Origin: Deinococci bacterium
Lineage (GTDB): Bacteria > Deinococcota > Deinococci > Deinococcales > Trueperaceae
Assembly: GCA_030149325.1 (NCBI GenBank)
Contig: JASBRS010000023.1
Coordinates: 1-64,000, forward strand
Reading direction: 5' to 3'
Length of the DNA: 64,000 nucleotides
The position numbers and the translations under genes were made by a program. The first letter of the stretch is position 1; the number at the start of each line of letters is the position of its first letter. This document shows, in pieces, positions 37,646 to 46,613 of this stretch. Below the pieces are notes generated by a model. It did no database searches. It worked only from the letters and a program-made list of their open reading frames with translations, and was not told the origin of the DNA.

Positions 37646-38712
37646 GCGACTCCGCCAACACCGCCGCCTTCCTGGCGCGCGCCGTCTTCAGCCTGCTGGG
37701 GGGGCTGGCAGGCTACGCCCTGGCCATGCTGCTGCTCGACCGTGGGCTGCTCACCGGACCCAACAACCTGCTCTACCTGACGGCGCTGGGCCTGCTCTCG
37801 GCCTACCTGGCGGGGGGTGCGCTGGCCCAGCGCGTCGCCCGGAGTTGGGACGGCCTGGTGCACCGCGCCACACGCACCCCTCCCGAGGCCGTGCTCGCCG
37901 GCGGTACCGGCGCCACCGTCGCCCTCCTGATCACGGTGCTGCTCAACAACCTGCTGGCGAACGTGCCGGGCTTCACCTGGTACTGGTCGCTGCTCATCGC
38001 CGTGGTGCTGGTGGTGGCCTCGTCGTCGTTCTTCGTGGCCAACCGGCAGCTCTTCCCCTTCCAACGGACCGCCCCCGCCACCGCGCCCCAGGGGCGCGAG
38101 ACCGGCGACAAGGTGATCGACACCTCCGCCATCATCGACGGGCGCATCGCCGACGTCGCCGAGGCGAACTTCGTCGACGGCTCGTTGCTCATCCCCAACT
38201 TCGTCCTCACCGAGCTCCAGCGCATCGCCGACTCCGACGATCCGCTCAGGCGTCAACGCGGACGGCGCGGGCTCGAGGTCCTCGACCGCATCGCCAAGGA
38301 GCATTCGGTCCCCACCGTGGTCATCCACGACGACCCCGAGAACGCCAGCCAGGTCGACGAGAAGCTGGTCCGCGTGTGCCAGGCGCGGGGCGCCGCCCTC
38401 ATCACCACCGACTACAACCTCAGTCGCGTGGCGGGCCTGCAGGGCGTGCGCGTGCTCAACCTGCACCAGCTCGCCAACGCCGTCAAGGCCACCTACCTCC
38501 CCGGCGAGAAGCTCACCCTCAACATCGTGCGGCCCGGCCGCGAGCACGGCCAGGGGCTGGCCTACCTGGAGGACGGCACCATGGTGGTCGTCGAGGAGGC
38601 CAGCGAGCTGGTGGGGCGTACCATCGAGGTGGTCGTCACCAGCAGCCTCCAGACCCACATGGGACGCATGATCTTCGCGCGCCCCGACGGCGCCGCCGAC
38701 GCCCCGGCCTAG
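37642..38712 (+). CDS. PIN/TRAM membrane protein, YacL family
   Basis: A 356-aa protein with four N-terminal membrane segments (within about 8-136), a PIN nuclease-like domain (145-270) with KVIDTSAIIDGRIAD and an acidic LITTDYNLS segment, and a C-terminal TRAM RNA-binding domain (LTLNIVRPGREHGQGLAYLEDGTM). A membrane-bound RNase is suggested by the domains but is not proven. GTG 37642 overlaps the radA stop. The same neighbour pair (radA-yacL) occurs in Bacillus. Confidence 0.92.
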   Translation: MSDSANTAAFLARAVFSLLGGLAGYALAMLLLDRGLLTGPNNLLYLTALGLLSAYLAGGALAQRVARSWDGLVHRATRTPPEAVLAGGTGATVALLITVLLNNLLANVPGFTWYWSLLIAVVLVVASSSFFVANRQLFPFQRTAPATAPQGRETGDKVIDTSAIIDGRIADVAEANFVDGSLLIPNFVLTELQRIADSDDPLRRQRGRRGLEVLDRIAKEHSVPTVVIHDDPENASQVDEKLVRVCQARGAALITTDYNLSRVAGLQGVRVLNLHQLANAVKATYLPGEKLTLNIVRPGREHGQGLAYLEDGTMVVVEEASELVGRTIEVVVTSSLQTHMGRMIFARPDGAADAPA

Positions 38713-38769
38713 CCTGCCCGGCCTCTGTCGCGGGCCGGGGAAGTACGTCCTGCACGTCGTTGCGTGCGC

Positions 38770-38798
38770 TTGACAGCCCTCCGCGGCCCGCGTATCCT
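38770..38798 (+). promoter_or_regulatory. Promoter of tRNA-Ala
   Basis: TTGACA (38770-38775), a 17-bp spacer and TATCCT (38793-38798), 40 nt before the tRNA. Confidence 0.75.
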
Positions 38799-38838
38799 CA
38801 GGAGCGCGCGTGGCCGAGGTCGACGCCGCGCCGAACGA

Positions 38839-38914
38839 GGGGCCTTAGCTCAGCTGGGAGAGCATTCGCTTTGCAAGCGAAGGGTCGCCGGTTCGAATCC
38901 GGCAGGCTCCACCA
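38839..38914 (+). tRNA. tRNA-Ala(TGC)
   Basis: A 76-nt tRNA. Acceptor stem GGGGCCT with AGGCTCC, D loop AGCTCAGCTGGGAGAGC, anticodon arm with loop around TTTGCAA giving anticodon TGC, T loop GTTCGAATC, and an encoded CCA. Confidence 0.97.
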
Positions 38915-38989
38915 CACCACGACGGGACCGGCGTCCTCGGGGACGCCGCGCGGCGGGCGCAGGCAGGCCCGCCGCGGCGTCATGCTGGG

Positions 38990-38995
38990 TATCCT
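38990..38995 (+). promoter_or_regulatory. -10 box of the methyltransferase transcript
   Basis: TATCCT lies 5 nt before ATG 39001 of the 18-codon leader ORF. Confidence 0.5.
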
Positions 38996-39000
38996 CGGGC

Positions 39001-39057
39001 ATGCCCGAGACCGTCGCCGTCCCCACCCCAGCGCACCGCCCGCACCGCCGCTCGTGA
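39001..39057 (+). CDS. Leaderless 18-codon ORF coupled to the methyltransferase
   Basis: Peptide MPETVAVPTPAHRPHRRS. Its TGA (39055-39057) overlaps the methyltransferase GTG 39054 as GTGA. Confidence 0.45.
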   Translation: MPETVAVPTPAHRPHRRS

Positions 39058-39899
39058 CGGCCCCGCGGTTCCCCGAGCGCGACCCCCGCACGCTCGCCGA
39101 GGGGCAGTACCGCACCGAGGCCAACCTGCGCGCCCGCGCGGTGCTGCACGAGCGCTTCGGCACGGGCGCGCCCTGGCACGACTGGCTGTTCGGCTGGCTG
39201 CCCGAGGCGACCCCGCTGCGGGTCCTCGAGATCGGTTGCGGCGGCGGGCGCTTCTGGCAGGACAACGCCGGCCGCGTGCCGGACGGCTGGCAGCTCACCC
39301 TGACCGACCTGTCGCCGGGCATGCTGGAGGCGGCGCGGACCGGCTTGGGAGCCCGCGGCCTGACCGCCCGCTTCGAACGGCTCGACGCCACCGCACTCGA
39401 GACCGACGATCGCTTCGAGGACGGTGCGTTCGACCTGGTGCTCGCCAACCACATGCTCTACCACGTCCCCGACATCGACGCCGCGCTGCAGGGGGTGCGG
39501 CGCGTTCTCGCGCCGGGTGGGCGGCTGCTGGCGGCGACCAACGGCGCCGGCCATATGCAGGAGCTGTGGGACCTGGCGCGCGCGCACCTGCCGCGCGAGC
39601 GCTGGCTAGAACGCGGCCGGCTGGCGTTCGACCTCGAGAACGGCCTGGACTGGCTGAAGCCCCACTTCGACACCGTCGAGCTCCATCGCCGCGACGACGC
39701 CCCGCTGGAGATCACCGAGGTCGGTGCCGTGGTGGACTACGTGGCCTCGCTCGTCGGCGTCGCCGGTGCACCCGCCGAGGAGCTGGATCCCGAGACGGCC
39801 GAGCTCCTGGCGGCGGTGCGCGCTCGGGTCGCGAGCACGCTCGGTGAGCACCCGGCGTTCCACGTCCGGCGCGTCACCGGGGTGTTCGAAGCGAGCTGA
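39054..39899 (+). CDS. SAM-dependent class I methyltransferase
   Basis: A 281-aa methyltransferase of the UbiE/COQ5-like fold. SAM motif I is LRVLEIGCGGGRF (55-67), followed by LTDLSPGMLEAA, DATAL, and FDLVLANHMLYHVPD. The C-terminal third is not recognised. The substrate is unknown. The GTG start at 39054 has no Shine-Dalgarno sequence and is coupled to a leader ORF. Confidence 0.9.
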   Translation: MTAPRFPERDPRTLAEGQYRTEANLRARAVLHERFGTGAPWHDWLFGWLPEATPLRVLEIGCGGGRFWQDNAGRVPDGWQLTLTDLSPGMLEAARTGLGARGLTARFERLDATALETDDRFEDGAFDLVLANHMLYHVPDIDAALQGVRRVLAPGGRLLAATNGAGHMQELWDLARAHLPRERWLERGRLAFDLENGLDWLKPHFDTVELHRRDDAPLEITEVGAVVDYVASLVGVAGAPAEELDPETAELLAAVRARVASTLGEHPAFHVRRVTGVFEAS

Positions 39900-39925
39900 C
39901 CTCCGGCCTGCGGGCCCCTCGACAG

Positions 39926-40252
39926 CTAGGCGACGGGGGGACCGAGCGTCCGCCGCGCCCGCCGGGCCAACCTCCGCGCCGCGCCCTGCCGGTACCCCTG
40001 CGCGACGACCTCGCGCAGCTCGTTCAGCCCGACGTCCCGGAGCTCGGCGAGGCGGTCGGCGCCAGAGCCCTCCAGGCGGACGTAGGCGAAGCTAGCGGTG
40101 CCCGAGATCAGACGCACCATGCGATCGCGGTAGCGCTCCCGCGCCCGCTCGACCAGCCGTTGCCGGCAGCGAGCGTCGGGCGGAGCCCCGAGCACGCCTT
40201 CGATGTCGATGGCAACACCTCGGACCGGGATGACGAGCCACACGCGTTGCAT
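39926..40252 (-). CDS. Small basic protein of unknown function
   Basis: A 108-aa protein I do not recognise. It begins MQRVWLVIPVRGVAIDIEGV, has about 20% Arg and ends in an Arg-rich helix (ARRLARRARRTLG). A GGGGAGGG Shine-Dalgarno sequence lies 5 nt before ATG 40252. It stands alone between a convergent methyltransferase gene and a divergent dehydrogenase. A nucleic-acid-binding role is only a guess from charge. Confidence 0.65.
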   Translation of the reverse strand: MQRVWLVIPVRGVAIDIEGVLGAPPDARCRQRLVERARERYRDRMVRLISGTASFAYVRLEGSGADRLAELRDVGLNELREVVAQGYRQGAARRLARRARRTLGPPVA

Positions 40253-40414
40253 GCGAACCCTCCCCTACGAACGACCCCCAGAACGGCCCCAACGAAGCTT
40301 GCGGGTCCTCCCACCATGGGCGCCGGAGGGCCTCGCGTCAAGGGACAATCGTCGACGCGTCCGGGGGAGCGCGGTGGCCCCACGACACGGGCGGACCGGC
40401 GCCGGCGGGGTGCG

Positions 40415-40420
40415 TACACT
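40415..40420 (+). promoter_or_regulatory. -10 box of the hydroxyacid dehydrogenase gene (leaderless type)
   Basis: TACACT lies 5 nt before ATG 40426. Confidence 0.6.
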
Positions 40421-40425
40421 GGCGC

Positions 40426-41415
40426 ATGCCCGAACCCCGCGTCTTCGTCACCCGCCGCCTGTTCGAGGCCGGCCTGGCGCCCCTGCGGCGCGCCGGTCTC
40501 GAGATCGACGTCCGTCCGGCCGACGACCCCATCGGCCGCGACGAGCTGCTTGCCCGTGCCCGCGGCGCCCACGCCCTCGTCACGCTGCTGACCGATCGCG
40601 TCGACGACGCCCTGCTGGAGGCCGCGGGGCCCCAGCTCCGCATCGTCGCCAACTACGCCGTGGGCTACGACAACATCGACGTCGCCGCCTGCACCCGGCG
40701 CGGCGTCGCGGTCGCCAACACCCCCGACGTCCTGACCGAGGCCACCGCGGACCAGGCGTTCGCCCTGCTGCTGGCGGTGGCCCGGCGCGTGCGTGAGGGT
40801 CATGCCCTGGTGGCCTCGGGGGGTTGGAGCGGCTGGCAGCCGATGCAGTTGGTGGGTCGTGAGGTCGGCGGCGCCACCTTGGGCCTCGTCGGCATGGGGC
40901 GCATCGGGCGCGCCGTCGCCCGCAGGGGTCTCGGGTTCGGGATGACGGTGCTCTACCACAACTGTCGGCGCGACGAGCAAGCCGAAGCCGAGCTGGGCGT
41001 GCGCTACGCCCCGCTGGACAACCTGCTGGCCACGAGCGACGTGCTCAGCCTCCACACCCCACTCACCGATGCCACCCGCCACCTGGTCGACGCCGCCGCC
41101 CTGGCGCGCATGAAGCCGACCGCCATCCTGATCAACACCGCCCGCGGGCCCGTCGTCGATGAGGCCGCGCTGGTCGAAGCGCTCGCGACGGGTCGCCTGT
41201 GGGGCGCCGGTCTCGACGTGTTCGAACACGAGCCCGAGGTCCACCCCGGACTGCTCGAGCTCCCCAACGTGGTGCTCGCTCCCCACCTGGGCTCGGCCAC
41301 CACCAGCGCCCGCGTCGCCATGGCCAGGCTCGTCAGCGAGGCCGTCGTCGCCGCCCTGGAGGGCGTGTGTGCCGCGAACGTGCTCAACCCGGAGGTCTTC
41401 GGAACGCCCACGTGA
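40426..41415 (+). CDS. D-glycerate/glyoxylate reductase family dehydrogenase
   Basis: D-isomer-specific 2-hydroxyacid dehydrogenase, 329 aa, closest in pattern to glyoxylate/hydroxypyruvate reductase. It has NYAVGYDNIDV (82-92), the nucleotide-binding GLVGMGRIGRAVARR (149-163), NTARGPVVDE with catalytic Arg, the Glu in LDVFEHEPE, and the catalytic His in LAPHLGSAT. It acts in the cytosol with NAD(P)H. ATG 40426 is leaderless. Confidence 0.93.
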   Translation: MPEPRVFVTRRLFEAGLAPLRRAGLEIDVRPADDPIGRDELLARARGAHALVTLLTDRVDDALLEAAGPQLRIVANYAVGYDNIDVAACTRRGVAVANTPDVLTEATADQAFALLLAVARRVREGHALVASGGWSGWQPMQLVGREVGGATLGLVGMGRIGRAVARRGLGFGMTVLYHNCRRDEQAEAELGVRYAPLDNLLATSDVLSLHTPLTDATRHLVDAAALARMKPTAILINTARGPVVDEAALVEALATGRLWGAGLDVFEHEPEVHPGLLELPNVVLAPHLGSATTSARVAMARLVSEAVVAALEGVCAANVLNPEVFGTPT

Positions 41416-41721
41416 TGCACGGGCCCCCGAACTACAAGAGACAAACGTCCCGAACCGGCCACCCTCACCAGACCCTAGTGATAGACTCATCCCGGCACAC
41501 GTAGCGGTCCCGGGGAGACGGTCCATCGGGTCGCGGTGCGTGCCGAGGGTCCGCACCTTCCTACCAATGCGCTCGATGCGATCACGTGCGACGGGCGTGT
41601 CTCCAGGTGGGGTTGTCGGGACCCCGACCGGGGAACGTACCCCCGAATCGGGAGGAAGCCGACCCAGACCAAGAACCGGGTGGAGGCCCTGGGCCCGTCC
41701 GCCCCCGTGGAGTGAGCGTGC
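41416..41721 (+). promoter_or_regulatory. Long leader region of the respiratory operon
   Basis: 306 bp without a convincing gene. A -10-like TAGACT is at 41482-41487 with no clear -35. If used, it gives a 5' leader of about 230 nt. The leader contains short inverted repeats such as GGTGCG...CGCACC and GTCGGG...CCGAC. An out-of-frame ORF of 63 codons (from about 41570) overlaps the coxB start but is Arg/Pro-rich and unlikely to be real. Confidence 0.4.
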
Positions 41722-42681
41722 GTGGATAGACTGTACTCAACCGTCGCCTCGGTGCTGAGCCCAGCCTCGCCGTATGCGCGGGACATCGGGCATCTGTTCT
41801 GGATCACCTTCTGGATCTCCATGGTGATCCTGCTGTTCGTCAGCGCCTTCGTGATCTTCAACCTGGTCCGCTTCCGCGACCGCGGGGAGGGGGGGCTGCC
41901 GCCCCAGACCCACGGCAACACCGTGGTCGAGGTCACGTGGACGGTCGTCCCGTTGGTGATCCTCATCGTGCTGTTCGTGCTCACCGTGCAGACCATGGCT
42001 GCGGTGTCGCCGTCGACGAAGACCACGGCGAACGCCCTCAACGTCGACGTGGTGGCGCACCAGTGGTGGTGGGAGTTCCGCTATCCCGACGGCGACGTGG
42101 TGACCGCCAACGAGCTCCACATCCCGGTCGGCCGCACCATCCATCTCACCCTGACCTCGGCCGACGTCATCCACGACTTCTGGGTCCCCGAGCTCGGCCG
42201 CAAGATGGACGCCGTGCCGGGGCACCCCAACACCATGATCATCCAGGCCGACCGGCCCGGCACCTACCTCGGCACCTGCGCCGAGTACTGCGGCACCGAT
42301 CACGCTTGGATGCGCATCCGCGTGGTCGCGCAGACGCCCGATGCGTACCAGGCCTGGCTGACGGCTCAGGCCCAGCCGCACGCCCAGCCGGCCAACGCCA
42401 AGCAGGCGATCGGGCGCGGGCTCTTCGTGGGGCTCACGTGCTCGAGCTGCCACACCATCAAGGGCTCGGGGGCTACGGCGAGCAAGGACGTGGGCCCGGA
42501 CCTGACGCACCTGGCCGACCGTGACACCCTGGCCGCGGGCGTGATCGCCAACACCCCGGAGAACCTGCGACAGTGGCTGGCCGACCCCAACAGCATCAAG
42601 CCGGGTTCGTACATGCCGGACCTTCACCTGTCGTCACAGCAGCTCGACGCCCTGGTGGCCTATCTGGAGGAACAACCGTGA
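41722..42681 (+). CDS. coxB: Cytochrome c oxidase subunit II with fused cytochrome c
   Basis: CuA-bearing subunit of a haem-copper oxidase, 319 aa. It has two N-terminal membrane helices (about 24-46 and 68-91), an outer cupredoxin domain with CuA ligands C186, C190, H194 and M197 (CAEYCGTDHAWM), and a C-terminal class I cytochrome c with CSSCH (240-244) and a distal Met in GSYMPDLHL. The fusion is typical of caa3-type oxidases, so no separate soluble cytochrome is needed for this step. GTG 41722 has GGAG about 9 nt upstream. First gene of a seven-gene operon. Confidence 0.96.
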   Translation: MDRLYSTVASVLSPASPYARDIGHLFWITFWISMVILLFVSAFVIFNLVRFRDRGEGGLPPQTHGNTVVEVTWTVVPLVILIVLFVLTVQTMAAVSPSTKTTANALNVDVVAHQWWWEFRYPDGDVVTANELHIPVGRTIHLTLTSADVIHDFWVPELGRKMDAVPGHPNTMIIQADRPGTYLGTCAEYCGTDHAWMRIRVVAQTPDAYQAWLTAQAQPHAQPANAKQAIGRGLFVGLTCSSCHTIKGSGATASKDVGPDLTHLADRDTLAAGVIANTPENLRQWLADPNSIKPGSYMPDLHLSSQQLDALVAYLEEQP

Positions 42682-44351
42682 GTCAGGAGTCGGTCTCCCC
42701 CCACGCTCTCCCCTTCCCGCCCCTCACGCGCGGATGGGGTTGGCTGGCGTGGCTCTCCACGACGGATCACAAGAAGATCGGCATCCTCTACATGGTCACC
42801 TCGCTGTTCTTCTTCGGCGTCGGCGGCATCGAGGCGCTGCTGATCCGCATCCAGCTGGCGACGCCCGAGGCCAAGGTCCTGACGCCGCAGGAATACAACG
42901 CCATCTTCACCATGCACGGCACGACCATGATCTTCCTGGTCGTCATGCCGCTGTTCATCGGGATCGCGAACTACCTGGTGCCGCTGATGATCGGCGCTCG
43001 CGACGTCGCCTTCCCCCGGCTCAACGCCTTGGGCTTCTGGGTGTTCCTGCTCGGCGGCATCGTCATCTACCTGGCGCTGTTCACCGGCAGCCTGGCCGAC
43101 GCCGGCTGGTTCAGCTACGCACCCCTCAGCGAGGCCGCGTACTCGTCGCGGCCCGGGGTGGACTACTGGATCGTGGGCCTCATCGAGATGGGGGTCGGGA
43201 CCATCGGCGCGGCCGTCAACCTGCTGGCGACGATCGTGCGCTACCGGGCCCCGGGGATGACCTACCGGCGCATGCCGTTGTTCGTGTGGATGATGATGAT
43301 CACCAGCCTGATCATCCTCTACGCCCTGACGCCACTGAACGCCGGGCTCATCATGCTCCTCGGCGACCGCCTGCTCCACCTCCACTTCTTCCGCGCCAAC
43401 GTCAGCGGAGGCTCGGCCATCCTGTGGCAGCACATCTTCTGGTTCTTCGGCCACCCCGAGGTCTACATCATGGCGCTGCCCGCCTTCGGGATGATGTCCG
43501 AGGTGGTGCCGGTGTTCTCGCGCAAGCCGATCTTCGGCTACACCTTCGTGGCCGGTTCGGGCGTGGCCATCGGCCTGCTGAGCTTCGCGGTATGGGTGCA
43601 CCACATGTTCGCCGTCGGCCTGAGCACGCCCATGAACGCGGCCTTCAGCGCCGCCAGCATGCTGATCGCGGTGCCCACCGGGGTGAAGATCTTCAACTGG
43701 AGCACCACCATGTTCCGCGGCAAGCTGCGGCTCGACACGCCGCTGCTGTTCGCCGCGGCGTTCATCATCCAGTTTGTCATCGGCGGCATCACCGGCACCA
43801 TGTTCGCGGCCGTGCCGCTCGATTGGCAGCTCACCGACAGCTACTTCGTGGTGGCGCACTTCCACTACGTGCTCTTCGGCGGTTCGATGTTCGCGCTGTG
43901 GGCGGGCGTCTACTACTGGTACCCGAAGATCACGGGCCGCATGCTGAACGAGCGCTTGGGCAAGTGGCACTTCTGGCTGGCGGTGATCGGCTTCAACGCC
44001 ACCTTCTTCGTGCAGCACATCCTCGGCCTCGTGGGTATGCCGCGGCGCGTGTACACCTACCCCAACCTCCCCGGCTACGAGGCCATGAACATGATCTCGA
44101 CCGTGGGGGCCTTCATCCTGGCGGCGGCCGTGGTGCTGTTCCTGTGGAACCTGGTGGTCAGCTTCCGCCGCGGCAAGCCCGCCGGCGACAACCCCTGGGA
44201 CGCCTGGACGCTCGAGTGGGCGACCAACTCGCCGCCGCCGGAGCACAACTTCGAGAAGCTCCCGCCCGTCCGTAGCGCCCGGCCGCTGTTCGACCTGGCT
44301 CACCCGGAGATCGCCGACTACCTCGACACGCACTCGGAGGCGAAGGCATGA
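42678..44351 (+). CDS. coxA: Cytochrome c oxidase subunit I
   Basis: Catalytic haem-copper subunit, 557 aa with twelve or more membrane helices. It has the low-spin haem His (IFTMHGTTMIF), the CuB/Tyr cross-link motif GHPEVYI, HHMF, and the haem a/a3 ligands in VAHFHYVLFGG. It reduces O2 to water and pumps protons. GTG 42678 overlaps the coxB stop (GTGA), and its end overlaps coxC (ATGA). Confidence 0.97.
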   Translation: MSQESVSPHALPFPPLTRGWGWLAWLSTTDHKKIGILYMVTSLFFFGVGGIEALLIRIQLATPEAKVLTPQEYNAIFTMHGTTMIFLVVMPLFIGIANYLVPLMIGARDVAFPRLNALGFWVFLLGGIVIYLALFTGSLADAGWFSYAPLSEAAYSSRPGVDYWIVGLIEMGVGTIGAAVNLLATIVRYRAPGMTYRRMPLFVWMMMITSLIILYALTPLNAGLIMLLGDRLLHLHFFRANVSGGSAILWQHIFWFFGHPEVYIMALPAFGMMSEVVPVFSRKPIFGYTFVAGSGVAIGLLSFAVWVHHMFAVGLSTPMNAAFSAASMLIAVPTGVKIFNWSTTMFRGKLRLDTPLLFAAAFIIQFVIGGITGTMFAAVPLDWQLTDSYFVVAHFHYVLFGGSMFALWAGVYYWYPKITGRMLNERLGKWHFWLAVIGFNATFFVQHILGLVGMPRRVYTYPNLPGYEAMNMISTVGAFILAAAVVLFLWNLVVSFRRGKPAGDNPWDAWTLEWATNSPPPEHNFEKLPPVRSARPLFDLAHPEIADYLDTHSEAKA

Positions 44352-44926
44352 CGACCGCCAAGACGACCGCCGCCGGACCCAACTGGAACCGCCACAAGGT
44401 CGGCATGCTGTTCTTCATCAGCTCGGAGATCTTCTTCTTCCTGACGCTGCTGTCGAGCTACGCCTACCTCAGCGGCGCCTTCGGCAACCTCCCGCGCGAG
44501 GTCCTGGCGGTGCCGCGCACGCTCATCTTCAGCTTCTTCCTGTTCTCGAGCAGCCTCACGATCTGGTTCGCGGAGCGGGCGTTCCACCGCAAGCGCTACG
44601 GCCAGTTCCGGGCCTGGATGCTGCTCACCATGCTGCTGGGCCTGGTGTTCCTCACCGGCCAGGTGATCGAGTACACCGAGCTCATCCGCACCGGCGTCAC
44701 CCTCAACTTCGACGTCTTCAGCTCGGCGTTCTTCACGCTCACGGGCTTCCACGGTCTGCACGTCGTGACCGGCCTCATCATGCTCGGCTCGGTCACCGGC
44801 CTGAGCTTCGCCGGCAAGCTCGGGCCGGAGAACGAGTCCGCGTTGGCCACGGTCTCGTACTACTGGCACTTCGTCGATGCCGTGTGGGTAGCGGTGTTCA
44901 CCGTCGCCTACCTGATCTTCGTCTGA
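44348..44926 (+). CDS. coxC: Cytochrome c oxidase subunit III
   Basis: A 192-aa subunit with five membrane helices. Typical segments are MLFFISSEIFFFLTLLSSY, FHGLHVVTG (near 138) and SYYWHFVDAVWVAVF. It stabilises the proton-uptake side of subunit I. ATG 44348 overlaps the coxA stop. The length fits the short five-helix form. Confidence 0.95.
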   Translation: MTTAKTTAAGPNWNRHKVGMLFFISSEIFFFLTLLSSYAYLSGAFGNLPREVLAVPRTLIFSFFLFSSSLTIWFAERAFHRKRYGQFRAWMLLTMLLGLVFLTGQVIEYTELIRTGVTLNFDVFSSAFFTLTGFHGLHVVTGLIMLGSVTGLSFAGKLGPENESALATVSYYWHFVDAVWVAVFTVAYLIFV

Positions 44927-44929
44927 GTC

Positions 44930-45886
44930 ATGACCACCGCCCACCTGCTCGCCATCGCCTGGAGTCCGGACCCCTCGGTGTTCGGTGGTAGCGCCGCCCT
45001 GGCGGTCGGCTACCTGGCGTGGACGCGACGCTTCGGGCCACGCGCCTGGATCTTCCTTGCCGGCGTGGTGGCGCTGTTGCTGGCCCTGGTCGGTCCGCTC
45101 GACCGGATCGGCGAGCTCTACCTGTTCAGCGTGCACATGCTCCAGCACCTGGTGCTGATCCTGATCGTCCCGCCGCTGTTGTTGTGGGGGCTCCCTCCGG
45201 CGGCCACCGAGCGCCTGCTCGCCGTGCCCTGGCTGGGCCGCCTCGAGCGCGTCCTCGGCCGTCCGGCCGTGGCGCTGCCGGTCGCCATCGTGGCGCTGTG
45301 GGCGTGGCACGTGCCCACGCTCTACGACATGGCGCTCCGCAGCGAGAGCGTGCACGCGCTCGAGCACGTGATCTTCCTGGTGACGGCCACCATGTTCTGG
45401 TGGCCGGTGCTGACGCCGGTGCGCGCTCGGCGCCTCAGCCCGCCGGCCGCGATGGCCTACCTGTTCGCGGTCATGGCGTCCGACTCGGCCCTCGGAGCGA
45501 TCCTGACCTTCGCGCCGGCCCCGCTGTACTCCTTCTACCTGGTGCCGCCCGATCCCTACGGCGCGCTGGCGCTGATCCGCGACGGCTGGCACGTCTCCGC
45601 CCTCGCCGATCAGCAGATGGGCGGCCTGGCGATGTGGATCCCCGGCGGCCTGTTCACCATCGTCGCGATCCTCATCGAATTCGGCCTGTGGTTCCAGGAG
45701 CCCGAGGTCGACGAACGCACGGAGTCGCCGTCCACGCCGGCGGGGGGCCGGACGCTGGATCGCCCGCTCCGGACCGTCGCGACGGACGTCGCGGCCGGAC
45801 CCATCGTCCCCGCGGATGCGACTCCGCGGTTCGTCTCCTGGCTCGCACCCGCCGCCCCTCGCGGCGTCCTGGAAGGAGCACGATGA
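44930..45886 (+). CDS. ctaG: CtaG-family oxidase assembly membrane protein
   Basis: A caa3-type CtaG protein, 318 aa with seven or so membrane helices, thought to help assemble the oxidase copper centres. Conserved features are SVHMLQHLVLILIVPPLLLWG, WAWHVPTLYD and the His-rich LEHVIF. The C-terminal about 60 residues are a Pro/Thr-rich soluble tail. It lies 3 nt after coxC and overlaps the next ORF as ATGA. Confidence 0.93.
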   Translation: MTTAHLLAIAWSPDPSVFGGSAALAVGYLAWTRRFGPRAWIFLAGVVALLLALVGPLDRIGELYLFSVHMLQHLVLILIVPPLLLWGLPPAATERLLAVPWLGRLERVLGRPAVALPVAIVALWAWHVPTLYDMALRSESVHALEHVIFLVTATMFWWPVLTPVRARRLSPPAAMAYLFAVMASDSALGAILTFAPAPLYSFYLVPPDPYGALALIRDGWHVSALADQQMGGLAMWIPGGLFTIVAILIEFGLWFQEPEVDERTESPSTPAGGRTLDRPLRTVATDVAAGPIVPADATPRFVSWLAPAAPRGVLEGAR

Positions 45887-46107
45887 ACGACAACGAGCAC
45901 GTGGAGTGGCAGCAGCCGCGCGAGATGCTCATCCCGCGGCCAACCACGTGGCCCCTCTGGGTGGCCTTCGGCATCACCTTCATCATGTTGGGGTTGATCA
46001 CGCACTGGATCGTCGCCCTGGCGGGTGTCGTCCTCTTCGGCATTTCGATCGTGGGTTGGATGGGAGAGATGATTCGTGACGGACAAGCCGACGAGTCCCA
46101 CCACTGA
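45883..46107 (+). CDS. Small membrane protein, probable oxidase subunit IV-like
   Basis: A 74-aa protein with two adjacent hydrophobic stretches (WPLWVAFGITFIMLGLITH and VALAGVVLFGISIVGWMGEM). Its pattern resembles the small subunit IV of actinobacterial/caa3-type oxidases. ATG 45883 overlaps the ctaG stop, and its 3' end overlaps the Rieske gene by 32 bp in another frame. Confidence 0.8.
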   Translation: MNDNEHVEWQQPREMLIPRPTTWPLWVAFGITFIMLGLITHWIVALAGVVLFGISIVGWMGEMIRDGQADESHH

Positions 46108-46612
46108 GGGCAGCGATCCCGGCCGTCGCAGGGTGCTGGCCGGCATCAGCGTCGCGCTCGGTGGCTTCGCCGCGCTGCTGGTGGGCGTGCCGGTGCTCGG
46201 CGCCGTGCTCAAGCCGATGGTGCAGAAGGAGCCGCGGGTGTGGCGCAAGGTGGGCGCCGTGAACGACTTCAAGATCGGCCAGACGGTGGCCGTGAGCTAC
46301 GAGAACGGCGGCACCAAGCCGTGGGCGGGCGTCACCGGCCGGACCTCGGCGTACCTCCGCCGCGACACCAGCACCGCCTTCACCGCCTTCTCCGTGAACT
46401 GCTCACACCTCGGGTGCCCGGTGCGCTGGGAGCAGTCGGCCGACCTGTTCATGTGCCCCTGCCACGGCGGCGTCTACTACTCCAACGGTGACGTGGCCGC
46501 TGGCCCGCCACCGCGCCCGCTGGCCGAGTACCCGGTGCGCGTCAACAACGGCGACGTCGAGATCCTGACCACGCCCCTGCCGATCGACGGCCGGGTGCCG
46601 AAGGCGAGCTGA
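46076..46612 (+). CDS. qcrA: Rieske iron-sulfur protein
   Basis: 2Fe-2S subunit of a cytochrome bc-type complex, 178 aa. The N-terminus has a Tat-like RRR before one anchor helix (VLAGISVALGGFAALLVGV). The cluster ligands are C109/H111 (CSHLGC) and C127/H130 (CPCHGG), with the flanking Cys pair C114/C129. It oxidises quinol together with cytochrome b. The GTG start at 46076 lies inside the preceding small gene. Confidence 0.96.
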   Translation: MTDKPTSPTTEGSDPGRRRVLAGISVALGGFAALLVGVPVLGAVLKPMVQKEPRVWRKVGAVNDFKIGQTVAVSYENGGTKPWAGVTGRTSAYLRRDTSTAFTAFSVNCSHLGCPVRWEQSADLFMCPCHGGVYYSNGDVAAGPPPRPLAEYPVRVNNGDVEILTTPLPIDGRVPKAS

Positions 46613-46613
46613 G

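Noticed and set aside
41570-41758. 63-codon ORF overlapping the coxB start
   Set aside because: Arg/Pro-rich, out of frame with coxB, no promoter or Shine-Dalgarno sequence specific to it.
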